Of a stretch of DNA of 64,000 nt, positions 1 to 11,104 are shown piece after piece. Under the pieces are notes generated by a model. The model saw only the letters and a list, made by a program, of their open reading frames with translations, searched no databases and was not told where the DNA came from. The stretch is from Arsenicicoccus bolidensis DSM 15745 (GTDB lineage Bacteria > Actinomycetota > Actinomycetes > Actinomycetales > Dermatophilaceae). Where the stretch lies: the NCBI RefSeq assembly GCF_000426385.1, contig NZ_AUFG01000008.1:62001-126000 (forward strand). Reading direction: 5' to 3'. A program made the translations under genes and the position numbers. The first letter of the stretch is position 1. The number at the start of each line of letters is the position of its first letter.

Positions 1-673
1 AGCCCGTGGCCACGCAGGGTGCGACGCGTACGCAGCTGGCCGAGCACCAGGCCGGCGATGGCGACCAGGCCGATGACGAGGGTCAGGACGTCTGCCTGGC
101 CGAGGAAGCCCAGCCCGCCGAGCAGGCCACCGTTGGAGATGGACACGAACCCGCCGGGCAGCCCGGCGATCGTCTCGCCCACCACGATGATCGCCAGCCC
201 GCGGAAGACCAGCATGCCGGCCAGGGTCACGATGAAGGCGGGCACGCCGACGTACGCGATCCAGAAGCCCTGCCAGGCGCCGATCGCGGCACCGAGGACC
301 AGGGCGAGCAGCACCGCTGCGGGCCACGGGAGGTTCCAGCTCATCATGGCCACGGCGAGGACCCCGCCGACGAAGGCCACGACGGACCCCACGGACAGGT
401 CGATGTGACCGGCCACGATGACCATGACCATGCCCGCCGCAAGGATCATCACGTAGGCGTTCTGCTGGATGAGGCTGGCCACGTTGTCGGCCATCAGCAG
501 CTTGCCGCCGGTGAGGACCTGGAAGAGTCCGACGATCACGATCAGGGCGCCGATGATGCCGTACTCACGAAGGTTGATCCGGCGTCCCCTCGAGGTGGTC
601 TCGGCCGTCGACGAGCTCTGCTCCTCGCTGGTCGCCACCGAGGCGCTCGCGTCTACGTTCGGTGCTGGGGTAG

Positions 674-677
<4 letters not shown>
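1..677 (-). CDS. xylH: Xylose-type sugar ABC transporter permease, 3' end cut off by window
   Basis: Inner-membrane permease of a monosaccharide ABC importer (BPD_transp_2 family). The ATG at 677 overlaps the TGA of the upstream ATPase by 4 nt, so the genes are translationally coupled. The first ~35 residues are Ser/Thr-rich and cytoplasmic; hydrophobic segments follow, including the family signature GHIDLSVGS. The reading frame stays open to base 1, so the C-terminus lies outside the window. The substrate is inferred to be D-xylose from the adjoining xylA, xylB and xylR; ribose or another pentose is possible. Confidence 0.9.
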
Positions 678-2233
<1,556 letters not shown>

Positions 2234-2289
2234 CGTTGTCCTTTCGGGCCGGGCGCCGCGGCAGTCTCTGTCCGCGGCGCCCCGGAGGG

Positions 2290-3408
2290 TCACAGACCCA
2301 GGTCGGAGGTGCTGTAGAAGCCGGAGTCGACGAGCTGGGTCTTGACCGTGTCCTTCGTCACCACCACCGGCGCGAGCAGATAGGTCGGGACGACCTTGAC
2401 GCCGTTGTTGTAGGTCTTCGTGTCGTTGGTCTCCACCGTCTGGCCCTTCACGACCTGGTCCACCATCTTGGCGACCTGGTCGCCGAGCTTCCGGGTGTCC
2501 TTCCACACGGTCATGGACTGCTTGCCTGCCAGCATGTTGATCACATTGGCCTTGTCGGCGTCCTGGCCCGTGACGATGGGGTAGCCGGCGCCGGGCCGGT
2601 ATCCGGCGCCTTCCAGCGCCTGCACGATGCCCAGCGCCAGGGAGTCGTTGGGGGAGAGCACGACATCCACCTTCTTGCCGCCGGTGTAGAACGAGTTGAG
2701 GCGGTTCTGCATCTCGGACTGAGCCGTGTCAGAGGCCCAGTTGAGGACACCGATGGAGGTCCACTGGTCGTTCGTGGCCGGGGCCTTTCCTGAGGGCACG
2801 GTGATCTGCCCTGACTTGGCCAGCGGCGACAGCACGTCCCACGCGCCGGAGAAGAAGAACTTGGCGTTGTTGTCGTCGGGGGACCCGGCGAAGGGCTCGA
2901 GGTTGACCTTCTCGGCGCCGATCTTCTCCTTGATGAACTGCCCCTGCAGCTGGCCCACCTTGTAGTTGTCGAAGGTGGCGTAGAAGTCCACGTCGGGGGT
3001 GCCGTTGATGAGCCGGTCGTAGGCGATGACCTTGGCTCCCTTGGCCTTCGCGGCGGCCAGCGCCGGCGCGAGGACCTTGCCGTCGATGGCCGCGACCACG
3101 AGGATCTTCGCACCTTGGTTGGCCATGTTCTGGACCTGGGTGATCTGCTGGTCCGGCTTGTTGTCGGCGTACTGCAGGGTCGTCTTGTAGCCCGCCTTCT
3201 TGAGCAGCCCTTCGAGGTGGGCGCCGTCCTTGTTCCAGCGCTCCAGTGACTTCGTGGGCATCGCGATCCCGACGAGCGTGTCGGATGCCCGTGCAGAGCC
3301 GTCTGCAGCCGGGGCCTCGGTGGTGCGGCTCGAGCTGCACGCGGTCACGGACAGAGCGAGAGCGACCGAGGCAGCCAGTACGGAGCGGGTCGTCAGGGTG
3401 CGGGTCAT
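2290..3408 (-). CDS. xylF: D-xylose-binding lipoprotein of ABC importer
   Basis: A 372-residue extracytoplasmic sugar-binding lipoprotein (periplasmic-binding protein 4 family, XylF/ChvE-like). The N-terminus is a lipoprotein signal ending in the lipobox VTAC, followed by a Ser/Thr-rich tether and the sugar-binding fold ([40 protein letters not shown]). The ATG at 3408 is preceded by AAGGAG. First gene of xylFGH, with a promoter and XylR-type operator directly upstream. Sugar assignment rests on context. Confidence 0.92.
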   Translation of the reverse strand: MTRTLTTRSVLAASVALALSVTACSSSRTTEAPAADGSARASDTLVGIAMPTKSLERWNKDGAHLEGLLKKAGYKTTLQYADNKPDQQITQVQNMANQGAKILVVAAIDGKVLAPALAAAKAKGAKVIAYDRLINGTPDVDFYATFDNYKVGQLQGQFIKEKIGAEKVNLEPFAGSPDDNNAKFFFSGAWDVLSPLAKSGQITVPSGKAPATNDQWTSIGVLNWASDTAQSEMQNRLNSFYTGGKKVDVVLSPNDSLALGIVQALEGAGYRPGAGYPIVTGQDADKANVINMLAGKQSMTVWKDTRKLGDQVAKMVDQVVKGQTVETNDTKTYNNGVKVVPTYLLAPVVVTKDTVKTQLVDSGFYSTSDLGL

Positions 3409-3435
3409 CGTTGACTCCTTGAACTCAGGTGAGTA

Positions 3436-3460
3436 GTTTGTTTCGCAGGTAAACATACTA
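3436..3460. promoter_or_regulatory. XylR-type operator overlapping the xylF -10 region
   Basis: Imperfect inverted repeat GTTTGTTT-N7-AAACATACTA. On the minus strand TTGTCG (3480-3475) and TATGTT (3457-3452), separated by 17 nt, form a plausible promoter for xylF, and the operator covers this -10. The same arrangement recurs before xylA. The half site GTTTGTTT resembles the known Bacillus XylR operator, which fits the ROK repressor encoded nearby. Confidence 0.75.
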
Positions 3461-3534
3461 CGTCCGGACGCGGTCGACAAGGGGTCTTGGGGTCGAGCCG
3501 GAAAAGAGACGACCTGAGGGGAGCGTATGTGCCG

Positions 3535-4557
3535 ATGGTGAAGAGCTGGGGCAGGATGGCCGGCGGCCAGGAGGTGTACGGCTGCACGATCGGGACCGGG
3601 AGGCTGCAGGCGACTGTCCTGACCTACGGCGCGACGCTCAACCGGCTTGTGTGGCGAACGGCCAAGGGTCCGCTGTACGTGGTGCTCGGCCTCACCTCGC
3701 TCGAGGCGATCCTCACGCATCGCCAGCTGTTCCTCGGTTCGGTGGTAGGTCCTTTCGCCAACCGCATCAGCGGCGCCCGGATGGTGATCGACGGCGCGCC
3801 GTATGCTCTGACCGCGAACGATGGGGCGAGCTGTCTTCATGGCGGGGATGCCGGCACGGACATCGCGGTGTGGCAGCTGGCGGACGTCGCACCCGATCGG
3901 GTGGCGCTGCAGCTCACGTGTCCGGACGGCGCTGGTGGCTTCCCGGGACCCCTGCACCTTCGTGCGGCCTACGTCCTGGACGACGAGGAGCTGCGGCTGG
4001 ACCTCTCGGCAACCACCGACGCGCCCACGGTGATCAGCCTCGCGAGCCACGCGTACCTCAACCTCGCCGGCCGCGGCACGATCGACGGCCACGTGCTGCG
4101 GGTGCCGGCCCGGCAGCTGCTGGCGGTGGACGAGCACGGCATACCGACCGGGGTCGAATCGGTCGGCGACGTCGCTCTGGACCTGCGGGCGGGCGTCGAG
4201 CTGGGCGACCTACGGCGCCGAGACCACCGCCTCGTCGGCATGCTGGGTGGTCTGGACCTCCCCTTCCTCCCCGACGGTGCGGGCACGCGTGTGCTTGCGG
4301 AGCTGACGCTGCCGTCGGCCGGGCGGTCCATGCACCTGCGGTCGGACCAGGACTGCCTGCAGGTCTACACGGGTAACAGCCTTCGATCGTCGGCGCCGGG
4401 CCATGCCGGGATGCAGTACCGCGAGGCGGACGGCCTCGCGCTAGAACCCCAGCGGTGGCCCGACTCTCCCAATCAGACCTGGATGCCGTCACCCTCGCTG
4501 CGGCCCCGGGAGACGTATGCCACGACGACCTCCTGGTCCTTCCGCGAGGAGCGGTAG
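3535..4557 (+). CDS. galM: Aldose 1-epimerase (mutarotase)
   Basis: Interconverts alpha and beta anomers of aldoses, here probably xylose for XylA. Family motifs are visible: the first substrate-contacting His in CLHGGDAG, the catalytic His in SLASHAYLNLAG and the catalytic Glu in LALEPQRWPDSPN. About 340 residues from the ATG at 3535, normal for GalM; an in-frame ATG at 3487 would add 16 residues of poor character. Divergent from xylF and convergent with xylB, so it may use the shared xyl control region. Confidence 0.88.
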   Translation: MVKSWGRMAGGQEVYGCTIGTGRLQATVLTYGATLNRLVWRTAKGPLYVVLGLTSLEAILTHRQLFLGSVVGPFANRISGARMVIDGAPYALTANDGASCLHGGDAGTDIAVWQLADVAPDRVALQLTCPDGAGGFPGPLHLRAAYVLDDEELRLDLSATTDAPTVISLASHAYLNLAGRGTIDGHVLRVPARQLLAVDEHGIPTGVESVGDVALDLRAGVELGDLRRRDHRLVGMLGGLDLPFLPDGAGTRVLAELTLPSAGRSMHLRSDQDCLQVYTGNSLRSSAPGHAGMQYREADGLALEPQRWPDSPNQTWMPSPSLRPRETYATTTSWSFREER

Positions 4558-4562
4558 CTGCC

Positions 4563-5987
4563 TCAGGCGAAGCTTGCGGCTACCCCGGAGGCCTGTGCCC
4601 GAAAGGCCGCGACGACTTCGTCTGCCGGGGCGTCGTCGTGCCGCGAACCCTCGATCAGCCGCCACGCGACGGGTGAGGTCAGGCCCAGCAGGACGGTGGC
4701 AGCCTGCCGGGCGGCACCGTCCGCTACGTACTCGCCGGGGTCTGGGACCACCACCGGGATGCCGAGCAGCTGCGAGGCGAGAGCCTGGACGGCGGGCGCC
4801 TGCGCCCCACCTCCGACCAGGTACCCCTCGGCAACGGGTGGCCCGAGCGCCTCCACGGCGTCCAGCGCGCCCCGCATGTGGCACAGCAGTCCCTCGACCG
4901 CTGCGCGCGCGAGGTTCGAAGGCGTCACGTTGGCGAGGGTCATGCCGTGCAGCGAACCTGTGGCTGTGGGCAGGTTGGGCGTGCGCTCGCCCTCGAGGTA
5001 GGGGATGTGGACCAGACCCCCGGCTCCCGGCTGGGCAGACAGGGCCAGCTCGCTCAGCCGGTCGTAGTTCACCCCTAGCAGGGATCGTGCGGCATCCAGG
5101 ATCCGGCTCGCGTTGAGGGTGCAGGCGAGCGGCAGGAAGGCTCCCGTGGCGTCCGCGAAGCCCGCGATGTCGCCCGACAGATCCACCGCAGGCGTCTCGG
5201 ACACCGCGGCCACCACGCCCGACGTGCCGAGCGAGATCATCGCCTGCCCAGCGTCCAGCCCGAGACCCAGCGCAGCGCCCGCGTTGTCTCCGCACCCGGG
5301 CCCGAGCACCACGCCGGATGGCGTGCTACCCGCGCTCTCGAAGGGTTGCAGCACGCGCGGCAGCCGCACGGTCTCTGCCTGGGGAAACGCGAGTCCGAGC
5401 AGGTCTCGTCGGTACTCGCCGGTGAGGGGGGACCAGTACCCGGTGCCCGATGCATCACTGCGGTCGGTGACCAGATCGGCGATGTCGGTCGACCCCGACA
5501 GCTTCCAGGTGAGCCAGTCGTGGGGCAGCGCCACGGCCGCCACCTGAGCCGCTGCCTCTGGCTCAATGTCGGACAGCCAGCGAAGCTTGGTGACCGTCAG
5601 GGAGGCCACCAGCCCCGAGCCCGAGCCGCGGACCCACGCCTCGGTCCCGTCCCCACCGCCGAGGTGCGCCAGCTCGGTGGTGAGGTCCACGGCCGCCTGC
5701 GCCGAACGAGTGTCGTTCCACAGCAGGGCGGGTCGGACCACCTCGCCGCGCGAGTCGAGACACACCATCCCGTGCTGCTGACCTGCCACCGAGATGGCGG
5801 CGACGTCGTCCAGGCCGCCGGCTTCGGCGATGGCGCGCCGCAGCGCGTCCCACCAGGCGGCGGGGTTGACCTCGGTGCCTGGAGGGTGCGGCGCACGGCC
5901 GTGCCTCACGAGTTCACCGGTCTGGGCGTCCCGGATGACGACCTTGCAGGACTGGGTGGAGCTGTCGACTCCCGCGACGAGGGCCAT
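4563..5987 (-). CDS. xylB: Xylulokinase
   Basis: FGGY-family kinase of 474 residues that phosphorylates D-xylulose to xylulose 5-phosphate for the pentose phosphate pathway. N-terminal sugar-kinase fold starts [23 protein letters not shown] and LLWNDTRS are xylulokinase signatures; the C-terminal domain contains [11 protein letters not shown] with the expected catalytic Asp. It starts 4 nt after the xylA stop, so the two form an operon. Confidence 0.95.
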   Translation of the reverse strand: MALVAGVDSSTQSCKVVIRDAQTGELVRHGRAPHPPGTEVNPAAWWDALRRAIAEAGGLDDVAAISVAGQQHGMVCLDSRGEVVRPALLWNDTRSAQAAVDLTTELAHLGGGDGTEAWVRGSGSGLVASLTVTKLRWLSDIEPEAAAQVAAVALPHDWLTWKLSGSTDIADLVTDRSDASGTGYWSPLTGEYRRDLLGLAFPQAETVRLPRVLQPFESAGSTPSGVVLGPGCGDNAGAALGLGLDAGQAMISLGTSGVVAAVSETPAVDLSGDIAGFADATGAFLPLACTLNASRILDAARSLLGVNYDRLSELALSAQPGAGGLVHIPYLEGERTPNLPTATGSLHGMTLANVTPSNLARAAVEGLLCHMRGALDAVEALGPPVAEGYLVGGGAQAPAVQALASQLLGIPVVVPDPGEYVADGAARQAATVLLGLTSPVAWRLIEGSRHDDAPADEVVAAFRAQASGVAASFA

Positions 5988-5991
5988 GACC

Positions 5992-7170
5992 TCAGCCGAT
6001 CAGGTGCTCGATGGCAAGCTGGTGCAGCTTCACGAAGCCGTAGTCACGCTGTGCGGCCTTGTCGACGTCGAACTCGTCGGTGCCCTTGAGGAGATCCGCG
6101 GCCGTCTCGCCGGCGGCCAGTGTCGGCTCGGCCAGCTCGAAGATGCCCGAGTACGTCATTGCCTCCTGGACGCGCGAGTCCTGACGGAACGCGCGAGCCT
6201 TGTCGGCCAGCATGAGGTAGGTCGCCATGTTGGCCTTCGCGGACTCCCATACGCCGTCCATGTACTCGGTGCGCGACGGCTTGTAGTCGAAGTGCTTCGG
6301 GCCGGTGTAGCGCGGGGCGTCCGGACTGGCCGCGAAACCGTTCTCGAGCAGGTCGACCGTGAAGAAGGCCGAGAGCAGGTTGCCATGCCCGAACACGAGG
6401 TCCTGGTCGTACTTGAGCCCGCTCTGACCGTTGAGGTCGATGTGAAAGAGTTTGCCGCTGAAGAGCGCCTGAGCCAGGCCGTGGGTGTAGTTGAGGTTGG
6501 CCATCTGCTCGTGACCGACCTCGGGGTTGAGCCCCACGATGTCGCCATGCTCCAGGTCGGCGATCAGCGCCATCGCGTGGCCCAAGGTCGGCAGGAAGAT
6601 GTCGCCGCGGGGCTCGTTGGGCTTGGGCTCGAGGCCGATTCGCAGGTCATAACCCTGGCTCTTGATGTAGCCGGCAACGGTGTCGAGGCCCTCCTTGTAG
6701 CGCGCCATGGCGGCGTGCAGGTCCTTGGAGGAGTCGTACTCGGCGCCTTCGCGGCCACCCCACATCACGAACGTTGAGGCGCCCATCTCGGCGGCCAGGT
6801 CGACCGCCTGGAGCACCTTGCGAAGTCCGTAGCGGCGGACGCCCCGGTCGTTCGACGTGAGGCCGCCGTCCTTGAACACGGGGTGGGTGAAGGTGTTGGT
6901 CGTCACCATCTCGATGACCAGGCCCGCCTGGTCGGCGGCGTCCTTGAGTCGCGTGACGATCCGGGTCTTGTCCTCGTCCGAGGATCCGAACGGGAACACG
7001 TCGTTGTCGTGGAAGGTGATTCCCCAGGCTCCCAGCTCCGCGAGCTTGTCAGAGTACTCCCAGGGGTCGAGGGCCGGTCGACTTGCGGTGCCGAACGGGT
7101 CGATGCCCGTCCAACCGACGGTCCACAGACCGAACGAGAACTTGTCTTCCTTGGTGGGCTGACGGGTCAT
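5992..7170 (-). CDS. xylA: Xylose isomerase
   Basis: 392-residue class I (actinobacterial) xylose isomerase converting D-xylose to D-xylulose. All expected active-site blocks are present: [10 protein letters not shown] with the ring-opening His, [21 protein letters not shown] and [15 protein letters not shown], which supply the two divalent-metal sites. The length matches Streptomyces enzymes. RBS GAAGGAGC precedes the ATG at 7170. It leads the xylAB operon. Confidence 0.97.
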   Translation of the reverse strand: MTRQPTKEDKFSFGLWTVGWTGIDPFGTASRPALDPWEYSDKLAELGAWGITFHDNDVFPFGSSDEDKTRIVTRLKDAADQAGLVIEMVTTNTFTHPVFKDGGLTSNDRGVRRYGLRKVLQAVDLAAEMGASTFVMWGGREGAEYDSSKDLHAAMARYKEGLDTVAGYIKSQGYDLRIGLEPKPNEPRGDIFLPTLGHAMALIADLEHGDIVGLNPEVGHEQMANLNYTHGLAQALFSGKLFHIDLNGQSGLKYDQDLVFGHGNLLSAFFTVDLLENGFAASPDAPRYTGPKHFDYKPSRTEYMDGVWESAKANMATYLMLADKARAFRQDSRVQEAMTYSGIFELAEPTLAAGETAADLLKGTDEFDVDKAAQRDYGFVKLHQLAIEHLIG

Positions 7171-7188
7171 GATTGCTCCTTCGCACTC

Positions 7189-7233
7189 GTTTGTTTCATG
7201 ACAAAACTTATCCTAGTGCTGGGCTACAGTCAA
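7189..7233 (-). promoter_or_regulatory. xylA promoter with XylR-type operator
   Basis: On the minus strand, -35 TTGACT (7233-7228), a 17-nt spacer and -10 TAAGTT (7210-7205). The operator GTTTGTTT-N7-AAACTTA at 7189-7210 overlaps the -10 and start region, as before xylF. The divergent xylR has its own -10-like TACAGT at 7225-7230. One repressor site could therefore silence xylAB and moderate xylR. Confidence 0.75.
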
Positions 7234-7236
7234 TGG

Positions 7237-8475
7237 GTGGCAACCAACTCTCCAGCCCAGCCGGCGGGCGCATCGTTGAGCGGCCAGGTCAATGCGACGC
7301 AGGAGACTCTGCGCGAGTCGAACCTCGCGCTCGTGGCCCGCACGATCTTTGCGTCGATCAACGGCATCTCGCGAGCAGGCGTCTCCGCCGAGGTGGGGTT
7401 GACCAGGGCGACGGTGTCAAGGCTCGTCGAGGATCTCCTGAGCGGGGGGCTCGTGCGGGAGGAAGGCCAGGTGTCGGGCGGGCCGGGTCGGCCGGCCACT
7501 CGGTTGGTCCCTGCGAGCACGTTGTGCGCGCTCGGGATGCAGGTCAACGCGACCTATCGCATCTGTCGCTTGATGGGCCTCGACGGGTACATCGTCGACG
7601 AGATCCACGTCCCCGGAGAGATGGTGGACAGCGATCCTCGTGAGGTGCTCAGCGCACTCGGAAATGACGCTCGTGAGCTGCTGGCACGCTCGCTGGCAGG
7701 CCGTCGGCTGGTCGGCGCTGGGCTGGCACTCCCGGGAATCGTCTCCGAGCGCGAGGGCTTGTTGAGGCGCGCTCCTAACCTTGGCTGGACCGATGCCCAC
7801 CCCGCATCCCTCATGGGCCTGGAAGACCTCGTCCAGCTCGAGGTGCTGGGGAACGAGGCCGACCTCGCCGCCTTCAGCCTCGCCCGTCCAGCTCCGGGTC
7901 GCACTAGCGGTCCATCCAGCTTCATCTACGTCTCCGGTGAGATCGGGATCGGTGGCTCGGCGGTCATCGAAGGCGAGGTAATGCGGGGACTGCACGGGTG
8001 GGCCGGGGAGCTGGGGCATATGTGCGTCGATCCTCGGGGCCCGAGCTGCCCGTGCGGGTCGCACGGCTGCCTGGAGAGGTATGCCGGATGGCGAGCGTTC
8101 GAGGTGGGGGCTGGCCTGCCACACGGGTCCGATGTCGACGACTTCCTTGCCCGCCATCGCGACGGCGACCAGCGGGCTGAGGCCACCCTGGCGGCTGCTG
8201 CCGAGGCGCTGGAAACGGCTCTGGTCAGCGTCGTCAACCTGCTCGACATCCCGACCATCGTCATCGGCGGCCATCTGGCCGAGCTGGGGGCCATCATCCT
8301 CCCCGGCGTCGAGGAGGGGGTCCGGAGGCGAGCGTTATCCGGGAGGTTCGACGGCCTTACCGTCACCATCTGGCCGGCCGCGACTGCCGATGACCCAGGG
8401 CGAGCCGCGGCCGGAGCAGCGGCTGCGGTGCTGGACGAGGTCGTCAAGCACCCCGCTTCGTGGCTCGGCCGCTGA
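7237..8475 (+). CDS. xylR: ROK-family transcriptional repressor of the xylose genes
   Basis: About 412 residues: N-terminal winged HTH (NGISRAGVSAEVGLTRATVSRL) and C-terminal ROK sugar-binding domain with the zinc motif CPCGSHGCLE. The GTG at 7237 is chosen because TACAGT lies exactly 6 nt upstream, the spacing seen for other leaderless genes here; upstream starts (GTG 7216, ATG 7198) fall within the xylA promoter/operator. Divergent from xylAB; predicted to release the two GTTTGTTT-N7-AAAC sites when xylose is present. Confidence 0.88.
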   Translation: MATNSPAQPAGASLSGQVNATQETLRESNLALVARTIFASINGISRAGVSAEVGLTRATVSRLVEDLLSGGLVREEGQVSGGPGRPATRLVPASTLCALGMQVNATYRICRLMGLDGYIVDEIHVPGEMVDSDPREVLSALGNDARELLARSLAGRRLVGAGLALPGIVSEREGLLRRAPNLGWTDAHPASLMGLEDLVQLEVLGNEADLAAFSLARPAPGRTSGPSSFIYVSGEIGIGGSAVIEGEVMRGLHGWAGELGHMCVDPRGPSCPCGSHGCLERYAGWRAFEVGAGLPHGSDVDDFLARHRDGDQRAEATLAAAAEALETALVSVVNLLDIPTIVIGGHLAELGAIILPGVEEGVRRRALSGRFDGLTVTIWPAATADDPGRAAAGAAAAVLDEVVKHPASWLGR

Positions 8476-8866
8476 GCTCCTGGGCCGCCGTCGACGACAC
8501 GCGCGGCTTGACCTCGTGCGGACGTCCGCGTACCGATAGTGGCAACGCACCATTCCTACGAGGCGCGTTCAGCCGGCTGCCGAGCCGGGTCGCCTTCAGT
8601 CCGCAGCATGACGGGATGGCGGCGTTCGTCAGCACGCTGAGGTCCGCGGCGAGGGGTTCGCTGCTGGTCGAGGCCGGCGGCGGCACGTGCGACGGTTCAG
8701 TGCTGGGAGCGGAGGTGGAGCTCGACGTGGCGGGGCTGCTCGATCTCGCCGCGATCGATGCGGCGGCCGACGTCGTCGTGGTCCTCGTCGCATCTCCCGT
8801 GGCCGAGCCGCACGCGCTCACGAGCGCCCCAGCCACCAGCACAGACCCCCACCCCGGTACGGACAT
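8444..8866 (-). CDS. Putative small lipoprotein
   Basis: 140-residue frame starting with a short signal and lipobox (LVSAC), then a long Thr/Ser/Ala/Pro-rich spacer and the segment LTNAAIPSCCGLKATRL, which resembles the conserved start of actinobacterial lipoproteins carrying an IP-x-x-C-x-H/L-x-A motif. The C-terminal half looks unlike a folded domain and runs 32 nt into the 3' end of xylR, so the gene may be truncated or frameshifted. Function unknown. Confidence 0.4.
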   Translation of the reverse strand: MSVPGWGSVLVAGALVSACGSATGDATRTTTTSAAASIAARSSSPATSSSTSAPSTEPSHVPPPASTSSEPLAADLSVLTNAAIPSCCGLKATRLGSRLNAPRRNGALPLSVRGRPHEVKPRVSSTAAQELSGRATKRGA

Positions 8867-8986
8867 GTCTCCTCCTCGAGCGCCGATGAGGTCACTATGG
8901 ACCTGAACGACACCTGGGAGGGGTGGCTTTGCGGCATACCGTCATGGGACGTCGCGCACAGTGACGGTCTGCCGCAGCCGCCGCCC

Positions 8987-10171
8987 TCAGAGCTTGCGGG
9001 AGTAGGCCCGGGGCAGCGGCATACCGCGCTCGGCCATCACCAGGCGACCACGGTCCGGGTAGTTGGTGATCAGGCCGTCGACCCCCAGGTCGATCAGGTG
9101 GTGCATGACGGCCGGGTCGTCGACGGTCCACGGCACGACCTTGAGGCCGGAGGCGCGGGCCTGGCGGATCATGGCCGCGTCGACGTAGTAGCCGGACGGC
9201 TTGTTGCCGATGTCCCAGCCGGAGGAGAAGACCTTGACGCCCTCGATGGAGGCGGCGGCGCGCACCACGTTGCCGCCGAAGTCGTCGATGTCGATCCCGC
9301 CGAGCCACGGGGAGGCGCCGGGCTTGCCGACCTGCTGGTTCTCGAAGTTGTCGAGCGCCACGAGCGGGATCCGCCGGTCGAGCTTGTGCATGAGCCGCAG
9401 CGTCGACCAGTCGAAGGACTGGATCATGACCTGCTCCTGCAGGCCCGCGCGACGCACCTCCTGATAGACGCGCTTGACGAAGTACGGCAGCGGCGCGCTG
9501 TTGCTCCGGTCGCCGGCATCCGACTTGGTCTCGATGTTGAGCATGACGCCGCGGGCGCGGTAGTCGTTGACCAGGTCGAGGACCTCGCGCAGCTCGACCA
9601 GCGGGCCCTTGACCAGCTGCTGGCCCGGGTGGTCCGGCAGCGTGCGGTAGCCGCACTCGACGGTCTTGATCTGCGCGAGGGTGAGCTTGGCGATGCTCTT
9701 GCCGACGTAGGGGTACATCGGGTCACCGGCCGTCAGCGGCTTGGTGTCGCGGCAGTTCACGGCGTTCATCGAGAAGTCGTGGTTGAGGACGACCGCGCCG
9801 TCCTTGGTGACGACGGTGTCGAGCTCGAGGGTGTTGACGCCGAGCGCCAGCGCCTTGGCGAAGCCGGGCACGGTCTCCTCCGTGGTGAGGCCGAGGCCGC
9901 CGCGGTGCGCCTGGAGGTCGAACGCCGGCAGCGGACGGTAGAGGCCGCCATGCTGACCGGGCTTGCCAGGCTTGCCCGGCTTGCGCTTGTCGGCGTCGGC
10001 GGAGTCCGCCGGGGCTGATGCGGCGGCTGGCGTTGTGGAGGTCGCGGGCGTCGCGGCGGCGGGCGTGCCGGTCGGCTTGGGCTGCTGCTCGGCCTGGGCT
10101 GCGGTGGCCAGGCCGGCGAGAGCGGTCGCGGTGGCGAGGACGGTGGCGATGGAGCGGCTCGTGCGGATCAT
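8987..10171 (-). CDS. Secreted glycerophosphodiester phosphodiesterase
   Basis: 394 residues. Sec signal peptide ending near TAAQA, a Pro/Ala/Thr-rich linker, then a GDPD TIM barrel with AHRGG, the downstream E-x-D of NTLELDTVVTKDG and NHD, the metal and catalytic residues of the family. Hydrolyses glycerophosphodiesters outside the membrane to glycerol 3-phosphate and an alcohol. The ATG at 10171 follows AGGAGAAGCC; the longer frame to 10270 lacks a signal peptide at its start. Confidence 0.9.
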   Translation of the reverse strand: MIRTSRSIATVLATATALAGLATAAQAEQQPKPTGTPAAATPATSTTPAAASAPADSADADKRKPGKPGKPGQHGGLYRPLPAFDLQAHRGGLGLTTEETVPGFAKALALGVNTLELDTVVTKDGAVVLNHDFSMNAVNCRDTKPLTAGDPMYPYVGKSIAKLTLAQIKTVECGYRTLPDHPGQQLVKGPLVELREVLDLVNDYRARGVMLNIETKSDAGDRSNSAPLPYFVKRVYQEVRRAGLQEQVMIQSFDWSTLRLMHKLDRRIPLVALDNFENQQVGKPGASPWLGGIDIDDFGGNVVRAAASIEGVKVFSSGWDIGNKPSGYYVDAAMIRQARASGLKVVPWTVDDPAVMHHLIDLGVDGLITNYPDRGRLVMAERGMPLPRAYSRKL

Positions 10172-10284
10172 GGCTTCTCCTGGAGCGCGTGGGATGGATC
10201 CCTCGACGCTAGGCCCCGCCCGGCCAACCTCGCCCGAGAGCGAGATGACATGTGCGTGAACGCACCACACGTGGGGCAGGGTCG

Positions 10285-10914
10285 TCAGGCCATCCGGTCG
10301 AGCCGGACGAGCACCCCACCCTCGTGCTCCCGCACCTCGCCCGTCCGCAGCACGCCGCCCTCGGCGACCCGGTCACCGAGCGCCGACGCCTGCTCGAGCG
10401 TCCCGAGCTGCAGCACGGCGGCGCCGCCGGGCACCAGGTGGTGCGAGATCACCTCGAGGCAGAGCCGCGCCACGTCGAGGCCGTCGTCGCCACCGTCGAT
10501 GGCGAGCAGCGGGTCCTGCGGGAACCGCCCGGTCTCGGCGCGGGGCACCCACGGCGGGTCGGCGATCGCGACGGCGAAGCGTTCGTCCGCGTCCAGGACC
10601 TCGTCGAGCTGCCCCAGGCGCACCTCGACCTGTCCCGCGAGCCCTGCGGCGACGGCGTTGTCGGCGGCATGCTCGGCCGCGGTCGGGCTGGCGTCCACGG
10701 CCACGAGACGCCGGTCCGAGCCGGCGATCGCGAGCAGCCCGATGTGCCCGGCGCCGGTGCACAGCTCGAGCACGTCGCCCGCGGGTGCCTGCTCGATCAG
10801 CTCGGCGGCCCACGCCGACTGGGCCGTCGTCCACGGGCGGGGCTCGAGGACGCGGTCGTCATACCGGATCTGCAGCGACCCGAATCTCATGGTGCGCGTA
10901 GCGATCTCAGCCAC
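10285..10914 (-). CDS. HemK-like class I SAM-dependent methyltransferase
   Basis: 209 residues with a SAM-binding motif VLELCTGAGHIGLLA and the catalytic-loop variant ADPPWVPR, the [ND]PP[YFW] motif of amide-N methyltransferases. Target unknown. Its start overlaps the CDGSH gene by 8 nt, placing it last in a three-gene operon with the iron-protein genes at 10907-12138. Confidence 0.85.
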   Translation of the reverse strand: MAEIATRTMRFGSLQIRYDDRVLEPRPWTTAQSAWAAELIEQAPAGDVLELCTGAGHIGLLAIAGSDRRLVAVDASPTAAEHAADNAVAAGLAGQVEVRLGQLDEVLDADERFAVAIADPPWVPRAETGRFPQDPLLAIDGGDDGLDVARLCLEVISHHLVPGGAAVLQLGTLEQASALGDRVAEGGVLRTGEVREHEGGVLVRLDRMA

Positions 10915-11104
10915 GGCGCACCACCTTGTGGGTGCCGTCGCACCAGGGCCGTCGGCTGGACTTCCCGCACGCGCAAACGGCGACGACCGGTCGGGTGACC
11001 GGGTGGGACCCGCCTTGCTCGTCCCGTATGACGTCCGCCCCCCGCACGAGGAGCGGGCCTCCGGGGCACAGGCGCACCGTGACCTCGGCGCCTCCCGCGC
11101 TCAT
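10907..11104 (-). CDS. CDGSH-type iron-sulfur protein
   Basis: 65-residue protein consisting almost entirely of a CDGSH domain: CACGKSSRRPWCDGTHK supplies the three Cys and one His ligands of a [2Fe-2S] cluster. Probably a small cytosolic redox or cluster-carrier protein. The ATG at 11104 overlaps the stop of the heme-oxygenase-like gene (ATGA), so it is tightly coupled. Confidence 0.85.
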   Translation of the reverse strand: MSAGGAEVTVRLCPGGPLLVRGADVIRDEQGGSHPVTRPVVAVCACGKSSRRPWCDGTHKVVRRG

